From the NCBI GenBank assembly GCA_026826555.1, contig JAKSZT010005175.1:261573-325572 (forward strand): a DNA stretch of 64,000 bases, written 5' to 3'. Every line of letters begins with the position of its first letter. Position 1 is the first letter of the stretch. Source of the stretch: Tolypeutes matacus. Its lineage: Eukaryota > Chordata > Mammalia > Cingulata > Chlamyphoridae. A model generated the notes under the pieces. That model had not been told where the DNA came from, did no database searches, and saw only the letters and a list, made by a program, of their open reading frames with translations. The translations under genes were made by a program, and so were the position numbers. Of the stretch, positions 12,080-21,760 are shown piece by piece.

Positions 12080-12650
12080 TATTCCATCAGCTGCATTTGA
12101 CACAGTCATTCTCACCTCTTTGAAATACTTCCCTCACTTAGTTCCTGGTTCACTCCACTCTCCTGCTTGTTATTTATCTGATTTTACCACACTTTCCCTT
12201 CTGCCTCTTTGCTGGGTTCTCTTTTTCTCCAGAGCCTCTCAGCATAACTGTTTCCTCAGGGCTCAGTCCTTGGACTCCTTTCCTTCCTTAGCACCACATT
12301 CCCTCACGGTAGCATTTTGGCTTTAAACACCATCTATACTGGCATGATGTCTACATTTATTTATACATCCCCATCCTTTCTATGCAGTCCTGTGGACATC
12401 TAACAAGCCAACAGGCAACTCTCCGTTCCTCCCAGGAACCTGCTCCTCCTCTGGTTTCTCCTTTCCACATTCAGGGATTCCACCAGGGACAATGGCTCCA
12501 GTGACAGCTTTACTGCCTTTCTTGACTTCTCACTTTCCCCTACCCCACATCCAACCCATTTCCATATCCTCTGCCTCATCATCAGAACAAGTCCACATCT
12601 GTCCCCTTCCCTTTGCCTACACCCTTTTTCCTTGCTGAGCACCCCCTATG
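12080..12650 (+). mobile_element. L2 (CR1-type LINE) reverse transcriptase fragment, sense
   Basis: Although broken, the plus-strand translation keeps the order of the L2 reverse transcriptase: an AAFDTV-like block at about 12090, a PQGSVLG-like block at about 12262-12285 (codons CCTCAGGGCTCAGTCCTTGG), then GFKHHLY-like text and the remnant of the YADD box at about 12318-12350. A downstream thumb-type stretch follows (about 12390-12640). The age and divergence fit the ancient L2 family shared by mammals. No intact frame remains. Confidence 0.7.
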
Positions 12651-12654
12651 AGAG

Positions 12655-13330
12655 GATGACCATGGTCTCCTCCTTTCCTTCTCCCTTTTGCCCCTATCTC
12701 TGTTTAAGTGCAAGGGGAAAGTGTATTTTGCTGTTGTTTGTACTGTTCTATGTACTGTGCTTTCAGCAAAATTTATTATTCATGGTGATCATATATTCAT
12801 ATATATGATATGAATATATAATATAATTGTTTTATCAATTGCTGAGAGAGTTTTAAAAAAATCCCCAATTCTGTGACGTATTGTACTTCCATCATTTTTC
12901 AAATGCCATGCTATTAGGTGTATACACAATACACCTGCATGCTCTGGATCTTAATTTTTTTAATAATTAAAGTCAACAGGATTTCCAAATGTCAACCAGC
13001 ATAATGGCATTATTTCTAGGCCATGCAGGTTTTGGAATCTATTAGATATTTGATATTAACAAGATGATTATTGCAGTGCATTTTGACTGATACTCTCTAC
13101 TGGGAAGTTAGGAAGGGACAGTGGGAATGATCTGGACTTCTGCTTAGCAGAGTGAACTGGAGTGTGCATGATTCTCCCAGCAACTGATAAACATTCTAGA
13201 CACTTATGTTTGCAATTTTAAATGATGTATTTTTGAGGAAATTTAGACTTTTTATCATTAGGAAAGGACACTGATTTCTAGTATTTTTCCTTAGTATTTC
13301 TTTTATTTGATATTGACAAGGTGAAATACG
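12655..13330. other. AT-rich interval without recognisable gene
   Basis: No frame or repeat is assigned. The only structure seen is an AT-rich inverted repeat: ATATATTCATAT at 12791-12802 and its complement ATATGAATATAT at 12808-12819, with a 5-nt spacer. Confidence 0.5.
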
Positions 13331-13657
13331 ATTTACTACTTTAAAAACATATGGTATATAGTTTTCTACCTCTTACTGACAATTTTGTTTTATGTCTTTC
13401 TAAACCACTTGACAAATTTGGTTGTTTAAATAGGAACATTTATACTTAATGTAATTACTGTTAATGTAATCCAATATAGTTCATATAATTCAATATAATT
13501 ACTGTATTTAAATTTCCATTCTTTTTTTTTGAACCCCTGCTTCAATTTTTCCATTCTTTTCTCTCTCTGTTCTTTTCTCTTCTATTTAAGCACTTCTATT
13601 TTTGATATTGCTTATTTCTTCATTTTGGCTTTGCTGTTCTATGTCTCTAATATGTTT

Positions 13658-13900
13658 TTGTTTTTTTAAACAAAACAATTTTTTTGATATATATTAATAA
13701 AGCACACAACATATCCAAATTGTACGGTCAATGGTATTTGGTATAATCACATAGTTGTGCATTCATCACTTCAATCATTATTAAAGTGTTTTCATAATTT
13801 CAATAATAATAAACAAAAAACAAACAAGAAAATTCCTCACCTCTCCATCTTTTCATCTGCTATTTGTGCTCTCTGGTCAATCTTCTTCAATTTTCTCCTG
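13658..13900 (-). mobile_element. 5'-truncated L1 3' UTR insertion, antisense
   Basis: The reverse complement matches the terminal module of the L1 3' UTRs at 10370-10530 and 32580-32750: the segment GTGATGAATGCACAACTATG, then CCAAATACCA, then the AAAATTG tail. It is a short, 5'-truncated insertion of that subfamily. Confidence 0.7.
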
Positions 13901-14049
13901 AATACCTATCTTTGGACTGATTATTTTTGTTCCATTTGTTCCTCTCCTAATTTGGGTGAGATATACTATTTTAATATTCTTTTAGGGTTTACCTGAGAAA
14001 TGACAACATTTCTGCTGGCCTTATCAAATATGAAGTCAACCATTCTTTT

Positions 14050-14234
14050 TTTTTTTTTTTTTTAAGATTTTATTTATTTATTCATTCATCCCCCCCTTGC
14101 TGCTTGTGCTCGCTGGGTCAGCCAACCACGCCATGCGGGCGGGCCTGCCCTCACCAAGAGGCCCCGGAAACCGAACCCGGGGCCTCCCATATGGTAAACG
14201 GGAGCCCTACTGATTGAGCCACAGCCGCTTCCCT
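14050..14234 (-). mobile_element. GC-rich tRNA-derived SINE, antisense
   Basis: This is the reverse complement of the SINE family at 2201-2390: poly(T) and ATTT repeats at the left, the CG-rich body at about 14095-14160, then the B box and A box of the tRNA-like head ending in CGCTTCCC at the right. A direct repeat AACCATTCTTT flanks it (14039-14049 and 14235-14245). Several CpG sites have decayed to CA/TG, so it is somewhat older than the copy at 2201. Confidence 0.85.
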
Positions 14235-14443
14235 AACCATTCTTTATAAACTTCCTAAATATTGTAGTGTATTTTAAAACACTTTATATCCATTTACCCA
14301 TCTTATAATATATATTTTCATGGCATATTTTAATACTTTTATGGGTGTTCTTAACCATAGATATCATTATTATCACTTTATCAATTCAATATTCATTTAG
14401 ATATGTGAGATAATTAACAATTATCATTCTTCAAACCATCCTG

Positions 14444-14538
14444 AATCTTGAACCTTCCATCTGGAAGGTTCAAGATTTTTTTTCTGTCTGAAGAATATCC
14501 ATAGTTTAAAAGAAACTAATTTTCTTTTAAAATTAGTT
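14444..14538. repeat. Two adjacent perfect hairpins
   Basis: The first has 16-bp arms (14444-14459 and 14462-14477) with a 2-nt loop. The second has 10-bp arms AACTAATTTT (14514-14523) and AAAATTAGTT (14529-14538) with a 5-nt loop. Both lie in the decayed antisense L1 background. Confidence 0.9.
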
Positions 14539-15679
14539 GCTGCTAGCAAACTTTTTCAGTGTTTGCTTGTTTGGAACAGTATTTATTTCCTCTCATCTTG
14601 AAGGAATTCTTTCTCAGTATAGAATACTATTTTGGCAGGTACTTTATAATAGCAATGTAAAGATCTAATGCCATTGCCTTCTGTCTTCTGTGGTCGGTGT
14701 TGGTAGTCAGCTCTGCATTTATTATCCCTTTGTTATAATATCCTTATTTTCTAGCTGCTTTTAACTTTTTTTTTTTTTTATGTTGTGCAATTATATGCCT
14801 GGTTGTGCTTTTTTATTTTTCCTTCTAGATTTTGTAGGGCTAATTGAAATCAATGAACTGATATCTCACCAACTTTTGACAACTATTAGAAATTATCTCT
14901 TCAAATATTTCTTCTGTCCTATTCTATCTTTAGTCTCCTACTAGCACTCCCCACTAAGTATATGTTGTAACTTCCCATATCTTTGATCATTCTATCACTC
15001 TTATTCTTTCTTCTATATTTTCCATTATTTTTCTCATTATTTTTCAATATTTTTAATATTTTTCAAATTCATAATTCTCTCTTCTGATATATTTATCTAT
15101 TTTCCTATTCACTGAGTTCTTCTTTTCTCAATTGTATTTTTGAGTTTTAGCATAAATAATTGTCTATGTCACTTTGTAAACTTCCCAGTTCACTGTTAAT
15201 ATATTAAAATTTGTCTTTTATTCCTTTGAAGATAAGAAGTACAGTTTCTCCATCTAATGTTCCAGCATCTCGAGTTCCCAAGGGGTGATTTTGTTGCTTC
15301 TCACTCATATTGTCTTGTTTCCTTTTTTCTCTGGTCATTTTTTTTTTATATGTTTGACATTATATTTCAAAACTGTAGAAAAACTGTGAGGCCTACTGTG
15401 TTGCTTTTTCCTTCAGAGATGACTTCAGTTTCCTTCTTCCAAGCCCTGTGGACATCAGCAAGCCAGGACAAAGTTCATCCAATTGGAAGACTTGAGCTTG
15501 TAAGGACTATTTTACTTTTGTTTTACACACATACCCGGACAGCAGTCTATCAAGGCCCCAGTAAAAAGCAGTGGATGGATTACTAAATTTTTGCTCTTGT
15601 TTTAACCCTGGACTTTGGCATTTGTGTCAAGATGGGCTTGATATGATCAAATGTAATGTTCAGCCTCTCTGTTCTCTGC

Positions 15680-15897
15680 CTCCCTTATTTTTTTTATTTT
15701 TTGTTTTTTGATGTACCAGAGGCTGAGGATTGAACTTCAACCCAGGAGCTTGTGTGTGGGAAGCTGGTGCTCAACCACTGAAACCACTGAGTCACATCAG
15801 CTCCCCTGAGTTTTTTCATTTGTTTCTAGGAACGAAACCCAAGACCTCCCATGTGGAAAGCAGGCACTCAACCGCCTATGCTACATCTGCTTCCTTT
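15680..15897 (-). mobile_element. DAS-type tRNA-derived SINE, two units, antisense
   Basis: Two antisense tRNA-like units follow each other: about 15710-15805 (ends CATCAGCTCCCC) and about 15830-15895 (CCCAAGACCTCCCATGTGG, then ACATCTGCTTCC). The wording is that of DAS-type SINEs described from xenarthrans. The arrangement is like the dimers at 20636-20848 and 54540-54800. Confidence 0.75.
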
Positions 15898-15899
15898 TT

Positions 15900-17690
15900 A
15901 ATTAGACACAGGGCATAAGCAGCTCTGCATACTGATTCATCTTCCTGGATTTCTATCTTTCTATACCTTGGCCCAGTAATTTCCCACTTTATTGAATAAA
16001 TGAATTGAAATAAATAAATGTTTGTCATGCTTATGGGATAAAAGAAGAAGAAAAAGGTTTTGTTGAAGATAGTTTACTGTCACCATGGAAACCACAGTTT
16101 GTGGACATGGGGCATGGCTTCACAGTGGTGGATTACAGGCAGTGGAAGAAGGAGTGGCTACAATAACCTGTGCTTTAGCAGCCCCCCTGATGGACTTAGG
16201 AGATCCCTCCTAATCCCTGTGCCCTGGGCTAGGAACTTTGGTTGGAGATCTGCCCTGTTTTCAAATTGCAATCTGATGGGGATACCCAATAAGCTCACCT
16301 ACAAACCTTGGGTATCTACTGACCAGACAAGGATGAGTGTCGGTGAGATGGAATAAGAGCAATCTTAGTGCGCAAGGCCTTCCAGGAAGGAGGTCAGGTA
16401 GGGGAGTCACATGGTTTGGGTGCTAGCTTAAAGTCACAGAGGTCCCATTATGATGAACCCCAACCCTCAGGCAGGAGTTGGCCCAATGTATGGGAGCAGA
16501 CATAAAAGCTGGGACCCAGGGTCTGATACAGAGGATTCTGGGCACAGAGAGGAGACTCCCTTGCTCCTACTGTTGGTTCCTCCTTCCCGTAGCCTTCAAA
16601 GGTGACTCTGCTGAGGAGGCTGCTCTTACTGTGCCTCTCCTGGGTCTCAGGCACAGACTCAGGTCTCCACTTCCTCTACTCTGGATGCAGATAAAGAAAG
16701 AAAAATTCCAAGCTGAACTCGGTTGGGGTCAGGAAGGAAATGCCAAAATTCACATGCTCACAGCAGTGACAACAGAAAGAACATCACTAGAATAAGTAAC
16801 ACCAGGAGCTCAGTAACCCTAATAAATAGTATGGGAATCCCAGAAAGTCCTGGGTCCTCCACATGACAAGAATAGAATTGAGCTTGTGAGAAAGCACCTT
16901 GCAATGTAATCTGTATGCGGAACACCAGAGTAGAAAGAGAAAAAGCTCAGAAGGTATAGATGTCAGATATTTCTCAGACTAAATCTGTAATGCTGTTGAA
17001 AATCTTGCAGACTTCTTCAAGAGAATGGAAGAGTCAGACAGGAATAAGCAGATGAACACCAAGAAACCTGGAAAGTGGAAAGTGATACGTGATACGTTTC
17101 CTTTTTGGTGCAAGCCAAAAAGGAAATGTGTTTTTTATCAGAACTCTAATAAAACTCTAATAAAAACCATCATCATAGGTTCAGGATCTGCAAAAGGAGG
17201 ACAGGGAGAAAGGCATGCTCAGCCTTAAGTAGTGCCTTTCTTCACCACCAAAGCAGATGAAAGAACGTGTCAGTATACACTAAAGTCTTCTTCAGGAAGA
17301 AGTGACCAGCAGAATATCTGTCTCCTCCTGTGGTGCTAACAGTTACCCTAATCAGGGACACTCAGAGAGCAGTGTGTCCTTTACATGGCCATATCCGTGC
17401 TCTTCATGCTCTGTGGCTCCATCTGATCTGGCAAGGAAGGGCTCTCTCCACTGGTTCAGGCAGCCAAGGAGCGGGCAAGGGGAAGTGAACACTGAGGGAA
17501 GGGGGTTTTCTTGCAGTCCCTAAACGAATCTGGGGAATATTCCAGTATTGTGTTAGGCTTTTAACAGACTTCTTTCTCCATTTGTCTTACCATCCCAACA
17601 GATTCAATTGAACCTTCATATCTCTTTTTGTAGGGATTTCCACCAAACCTCAATGTAGGAGGAAACTCATAAAGGCTTTATTTTCCAACA
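15900..17690. other. Unassigned sequence, no exon recognised
   Basis: This is moderately GC-rich compared with its surroundings and does not resemble the L1s. Features seen are a CATAAAAGC box at about 16501-16509 preceded by a CCCAATGTATGGG stretch, and two AATAAA signals near 17146-17163. Together they could be LTR-like or gene-like, but frames are short and no protein similarity is recognised. Confidence 0.3.
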
Positions 17691-18440
17691 TGTCATCATG
17701 AAAAAATTCAAAAAATAGAGAAAACTGAACGTTTACAGTTAACTCCTAGAGCCTACAACACAGATTCAACTGTTAACATTTGAATGTACTTGCTTTATCA
17801 CATACCCCATTGATCAACTGAGCCAACTTATTTTGAATCCATTCCAAGGAAATTTGCAGACATCAGTAAACTTTTCCCTAAATATTTCATAATGAACATC
17901 TTTAGAGTTCAATATTTTAATTTGTTCATTTTTACTTAATATTTACATGTAACGAAATACACATATCTTTAGTGATGAGTTTTAACACACATATACACGT
18001 ATATATAAAGTTATAGACCACTGTCAAGTTATAGACCACTAAACCTCACTCCATACATTTCTCTCATGTCAATCCTGTACTCAGTCTGAGCTCTATTCTG
18101 TTCCTACAAAGAAAACCATTATTCTGATTTTGTATTCCACCATGGATAAATTTTTCTTATCTGAGGAATTCATATTCATCAAATAATACTTTATGAACTC
18201 TGTTGGGTAAGTCTTCTTTCATTCAGTATAAGAGTGTTGTACATATCACTAGTTAATTATTTGAGTGTTTAGTAATTTTCAATTGTATGAATTACCACCA
18301 ATTGTTTAAATATTCTCCTATTGAAAGAAACCTGGGCTGTTTCCAGTTTGGGGCTATTTTGAATAAATATGCTATGAAAATATTTGTAGATATCATTTTA
18401 TAGGATTCTTAAATTAATTAGAGATAAATGCCCTCATTTA
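17690..18440 (-). mobile_element. Old L1 3' UTR and ORF2-end fragment, antisense
   Basis: The plus strand gives antisense L1M/L1ME 3' UTR wording (AAAAATTCAAAAAATAGAGA, ACATCAGTAAACTTTTCCC, TAGAGTTCAATATTT). It ends near 18320-18400 in antisense ORF2 C-terminal wording (CTGGGCTGTTTCCAGTTTGGGG). Confidence 0.6.
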
Positions 18441-18935
18441 CTGGGTATCTAATGAGCAGATGAGGAAAATTGCCCATGACCCCAAATTCCCAGAAGACTC
18501 AGGAACGTCTCTGACATCAGTGATTTGTGCTTTTCTATGGTCCTACTCTGGAGTCCAGAGCTCAGAGGGAACCAGGGTTTTTAGACTTTTTAAACCTATC
18601 TCCACTGGTTCCCCATATACCTTTTACAATGTAGAGATTAGAGCCCAAATTCCTGTGAGAGGCAGAAAGTGGTCTATATTTCATATTTCATCTTTTGCTG
18701 GGCTTAGCATGGAGAGGGGGACCAGATAAAATTTCTGATTCATTTGAACACTGACACAGCCCTTCCTCTCTAACCTGTTTCCTCATTTGTAAATAACTCC
18801 ATTGTCTTGGGCTCATATAGGCCTGACAGTCTGGGGAGGAACTGCACCCAGTAAATCAAAAGCTGTGAGGGTTTAAGTGATGAAGGGTTGTCCTCTCTCC
18901 CCTCTGCTCTGTCCAGTCACCAGTGCAGAGTGTTT
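18440..18935. other. Unassigned; faint MIR-like words only
   Basis: Short stretches (GCAGATGAGGAAAATTGCCC near 18457 and CTGTTTCCTCATTTGTAAAT near 18773) recall MIR or L2-tail cores, but continuity is too poor for a call. No coding frame is recognised. Confidence 0.3.
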
Positions 18936-18939
18936 AGGG

Positions 18940-18989
18940 TACGAAGGAGTAGGGCAAGCCGTGGGGAGAGCTGAGGGAACTTAGTCAGA

Positions 18990-19027
<38 letters not shown>

Positions 19028-19240
19028 TCTTTTTTCCTATTTCCTTTTTCCTTTTTCTCTTCATCTGGATAGTGGTGTAGATGCCGGCTGTGGTGTTACT
19101 GAGTGGCAGATACAAGCATCTGGAAAGGAGTAGGCAAGTGGGTTGTTGGTGACCTGAGAGGGGAGCTTTTCTCTCTCTCTCTCTCTCTCTCTACCCCTTT
19201 CTCTCTCTCTCTTCACCCAGATACCTGCAGGGGGTTGGGG
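18940..19240 (+). repeat. Duplicated unit of about 180 bp containing CT microsatellites
   Basis: Two units share the order AAGGAGTAGG(G)CAAG, then a GAGAG purine stretch, then (CT)n, then CTTCA-C-GGATA. The first is about 18940-19070 and the second about 19120-19235. The CT runs are at about 18998-19030 and 19171-19213. This looks like a local tandem duplication followed by microsatellite expansion. Confidence 0.65.
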
Positions 19241-19329
19241 GGGGGGCTGTGGGGTGATAGATTGGACAAAACAGGGAACGTGAGAGGAGGAGCCCAGCCA
19301 GCTCTGGTGGTCTTAGAGTAAGGCCCAGA

Positions 19330-19680
19330 TTTTTGTTTTGTTTGATTTCCTAGTTTTTTCCTTCTCCTCTTCCTTCTTTCTTCTGTTTTTCTTTCCTTAT
19401 TTCTCTTCCCATTTCTCATTTTTATTTTTCCTCCTTTTCTTTTTCTTACCCTCCTTTTAATCTTTCATTATTATTTTTACCTTTTTTCTTTTTCTATTTC
19501 CCTCCTCTTTTTATTTTCTTTCCTTCATTTTTCCCTCATCTTTGCTTCCTTACTTTCTGCCTTCCATTGTTTTATCTTTCTTTTTTTCTTCTCATTTATC
19601 TGGTCTTTTACTTTACTTTATTCTTGTCTGTTTCTTTTAAACACCTTTTAAATTTTTTTTTTTTCTACATGCTTCTGCTT
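19330..19680. repeat. Pyrimidine-rich low-complexity tract
   Basis: The plus strand is nearly all C and T for about 350 bp (TTTCTTTTT/CTTCC type words), without a fixed repeat unit. Confidence 0.8.
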
Positions 19681-19859
19681 TATTAAGGGAGGTGGTGATA
19701 TATATATCATGAGAAAAGGGAAGTATGTGTAAGGCATATGCGTCAGGCTGGGATTGGACACAGTTGGTTGCTAGGGAGGGTTTGCTATTTGTGGAAGGCG
19801 GGAAGATTTCGCGCGCGTGGGAGCAGGGTAAGCTACTTCCTCCAAGAAGGCTAAATATG

Positions 19860-20117
19860 GGATCGAAATTAGCTGATAACCCCTTATGGAGTGGATTAAA
19901 CGGAATCCTCCCTTATCTCTTCTCTATACTAGGCCCCATAATAACCCTACTTCTTATATTGTCTTTTGGACCTTGGGCCATAAGAAAAATAATACGACTA
20001 GTTAAGGATCAAATTAATTCTGCCCTAAGTAAAGCAATTCAAGTGCATTATCACCGACTTCACCTCTCTGATCAAGGCATGACACCAAAAATGATAAAAG
20101 ATGTCTGCCCTCAGTAA
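19860..20117 (+). pseudogene. env: Retroviral envelope fragment: TM anchor and cytoplasmic tail
   Basis: The last 79 codons of the frame ending in TAA at 20115-20117 align without gaps to the C terminus of the envelope protein encoded at 62578-64000; by hand about 46 of 79 residues are identical. The piece begins just before the membrane anchor (ILPYLF at about 19905), continues through the hydrophobic segment and a basic boundary (RKIIRLVKD), and keeps the tail motif VHYHRLHL and the final CPQ. Upstream codons (19725-19860) do not resemble envelope. The surface subunit, fusion peptide and CX6CC are absent, and I see no flanking LTR. It is a remnant of an ERV related to, but distinct from, the provirus at the right edge. 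Confidence 0.8.
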
Positions 20118-20340
20118 GTAATAACATCCTCCAACCCTCCCCGCCTATGAGCAGCTGAGTGCGAGGCTCAATAAAACCTTTAAAATTTTTTATTTCTGTT
20201 TATTATTTTTCCTTCGTAATATTTTTTTTCTGTCTCTGTTTTTTCCTTTTTTATTTTTTAATTTTTCTTTTTTATACTCTCGCTTTCATTTTTGTGCATC
20301 TAATATTTTTTGCATTGAACACAGGCAACTACAAAGATAT
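20118..20340. other. T-rich stretch after the env remnant
   Basis: An AATAAAACC signal at about 20170 follows the envelope stop, and then comes a very T-rich 150 bp. It probably represents decayed ERV 3' sequence plus a low-complexity tract. No LTR ends are identifiable. Confidence 0.35.
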
Positions 20341-20635
20341 AGAATAAGTGGAATCAAGTATTAAAGAGGACTCAACACAAAATCAGACAAAAATAAAACC
20401 CTAGACTAGAAAGAGAAGCTTAACACTTGGATAAGCTTATTAACATAAACAGATGCCTAGACATCAGCAAAAATCTTACAAGCCATACTAAGAAACAGGA
20501 AGTCATGGCCTAGTCTATTGAACACACTAAAAAGCAAGAAGAGAAGCACAACATGGAACAACTAATCAATACAGCCAAATATCCTTAATCAACTCAATGA
20601 AATGAAGAGATAAAGGATATCAAGGAGACCCCGGG

Positions 20636-20848
20636 AGGGGAGCAGATGTAGCTCAAGTAGTTGAGCACCTGCTGCCCACATGGTAGGTCCTGAGTTCAGT
20701 TCCCTGTGCCTCCCAAAAACAAACAACAAGCAAACAAACAAAAAACCAACTCAAGGGAAGGGAGCTGATGTGGCTCAGTGGTTAAGCACTAGCTTCCCAC
20801 TGAAGAGGTCCTGGGTTCAATCCCCGACCCTGGTACCTTAAAAAAAAA
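20636..20848 (+). mobile_element. DAS-type SINE dimer
   Basis: There are two tRNA-like heads in tandem. Unit 1 at 20637-20720 (GGGAGCAGATGTAGCTCAAG, GAGTTCAGTTCCC) is followed by a CAAA-rich linker. Unit 2 at about 20756-20845 (GGGAGCTGATGTGGCTCAG, GGGTTCAATCCCC) ends in poly(A). A-box-like TGTAGCTCAAGTAGTTGAG and B-box-like GGTTCAATCCC are visible. It is inserted in L1 ORF1. Confidence 0.85.
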
Positions 20849-20854
20849 AGTACA

Positions 20855-21175
20855 ATGGGGAAACATACAGAAGAAATTGTAAACATACATGAAAGGATAA
20901 CAGATCTTACACTGATAAAAGGCACAATGCAAAAAATTAAAAATACTCTAGAAGCATTTAACAGCAGATTTGAACAGGCAGAGGAAAGAATTACCAAAGA
21001 ACAGCAGTGGCATGACATATTTAAGGTGCTGAAAGAAAAAAAAAAAAAACCTTCCAAACAAGAATTCTGTATCCAGCAAAATTTTCATTCAAAAATGAGG
21101 GAGAGTTCAAAATATTCACAGATAAACAAATTGATAGAATTCATCAACAAGTGTCCTGCCCTTTAAGAAATAATA
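20855..21175 (+). pseudogene. L1 ORF1 fragment
   Basis: The coiled-coil part is readable at 20855-21000 (TLIKGTMQKIKNTLEAFNSRFEQAEERI), after which the frame jumps directly to C-terminal-domain text (QWHDIFKVLKEKK at about 21008-21045). The central RRM-like part is therefore missing. The C-terminal end (KQEFCIQQNFHSKMRESSK) is shifted in frame by a run of A near 21040. Confidence 0.75.
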
Positions 21176-21324
21176 AAGGGAGTTCTGCAGGCTGAAAGTA
21201 AAAAAATAGATGATAGAAGATTGGAGGAGAGTGCAGAAAGGAAGATTATTGGTAAGAGTACCTAAAAGATAAAAAGAGAATTAAAAATAAAATATGACAC
21301 ACATAAGCCTAAAGAAAGGGTGGT

Positions 21325-21750
21325 TAAAGTAAGTACTGCCTTCACAGTAATAACATTGAATGTTAATGGATTAAATTCTCCATTCCAAAGACACAGATTG
21401 GCAGAATGGATAAGGAAATATGACCCATCTATATTCTGTCTACAAGAAATTTACCTTAGACCCTGGGACACAAACAGGTTGCAAGTGAAAGGCTGGAAAA
21501 CAATTTTCCATGCAAATAGTAACCAAAAAAGGGCAAGAGTAGCTATATTAATATCAGACAAAATAGACTTTTAATGCAAAACTGTTGTAAGAGACAAAGA
21601 AGGACACTATGTATTAATAAAAGGGGTAATCTGTCAAAAAGAAAGAACAATCACAGATATATATGTACTTAACGAAGGAGATCTAAAATACACAAGGCAA
21701 ATACTGACAATACTAAAGGGAGACATAGAAGCCTTTATAATCATTTATTA
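21325..21750 (+). pseudogene. L1 ORF2 endonuclease N terminus
   Basis: The endonuclease start is well preserved: the TLNVNGLNSP block with the active-site Asn, then FCLQEIYLR with the metal-binding Glu, then AILISDKIDF. A stop follows at about 21572 and related text continues to about 21740 (YVLIKGVICQKE-like). The remaining endonuclease and all of the reverse transcriptase are absent. Confidence 0.8.
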
Positions 21751-21760
21751 ACTCAAAATT

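Larger units (their letters stand above)
13330..15650 (-). mobile_element. Ancient L1 (ORF2 start, spacer, ORF1), antisense, interrupted
   Basis: On the plus strand the order is antisense ORF2 start (about 13430-13510), antisense inter-ORF region (about 13900-14540) and antisense ORF1 (about 14570-15100). The ORF1 part includes the TCTTCTGTGGTCGG-like and ATTATCTCTTCAAATATTTC wording typical of L1M/HAL1 antisense ORF1. It is heavily decayed. A younger L1 3' UTR (about 13658-13900) and a SINE (14050-14234) are inserted into it. Whether it is an L1 or a HAL1-type derivative cannot be settled by eye. Confidence 0.5.
20340..21755 (+). mobile_element. Sense L1 fragment: ORF1 plus N-terminal ORF2
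   Basis: The left part (about 20390-20635) aligns with the L1 at 38720-38930 (5' UTR end and start of ORF1). ORF1 continues on both sides of a DAS-type SINE dimer inserted at 20636-20848 and ends near 21180. After an inter-ORF spacer, ORF2 begins near 21325. The fragment stops inside the endonuclease at about 21755, where it meets an antisense L1 in a palindromic junction. Confidence 0.8.

Noticed and set aside
18440..18820. MIR element
   Set aside because: Only scattered words resemble the MIR core; no continuous match.
19725..19859. N-terminal part of the frame leading into the env remnant
   Set aside because: Those 45 codons do not resemble envelope and contain no ERV motif; only the downstream part is supported.
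20637..20720. tRNA gene
   Set aside because: The tRNA-like head belongs to a SINE with linker, second unit and poly(A); no full cloverleaf with a proper anticodon arm.
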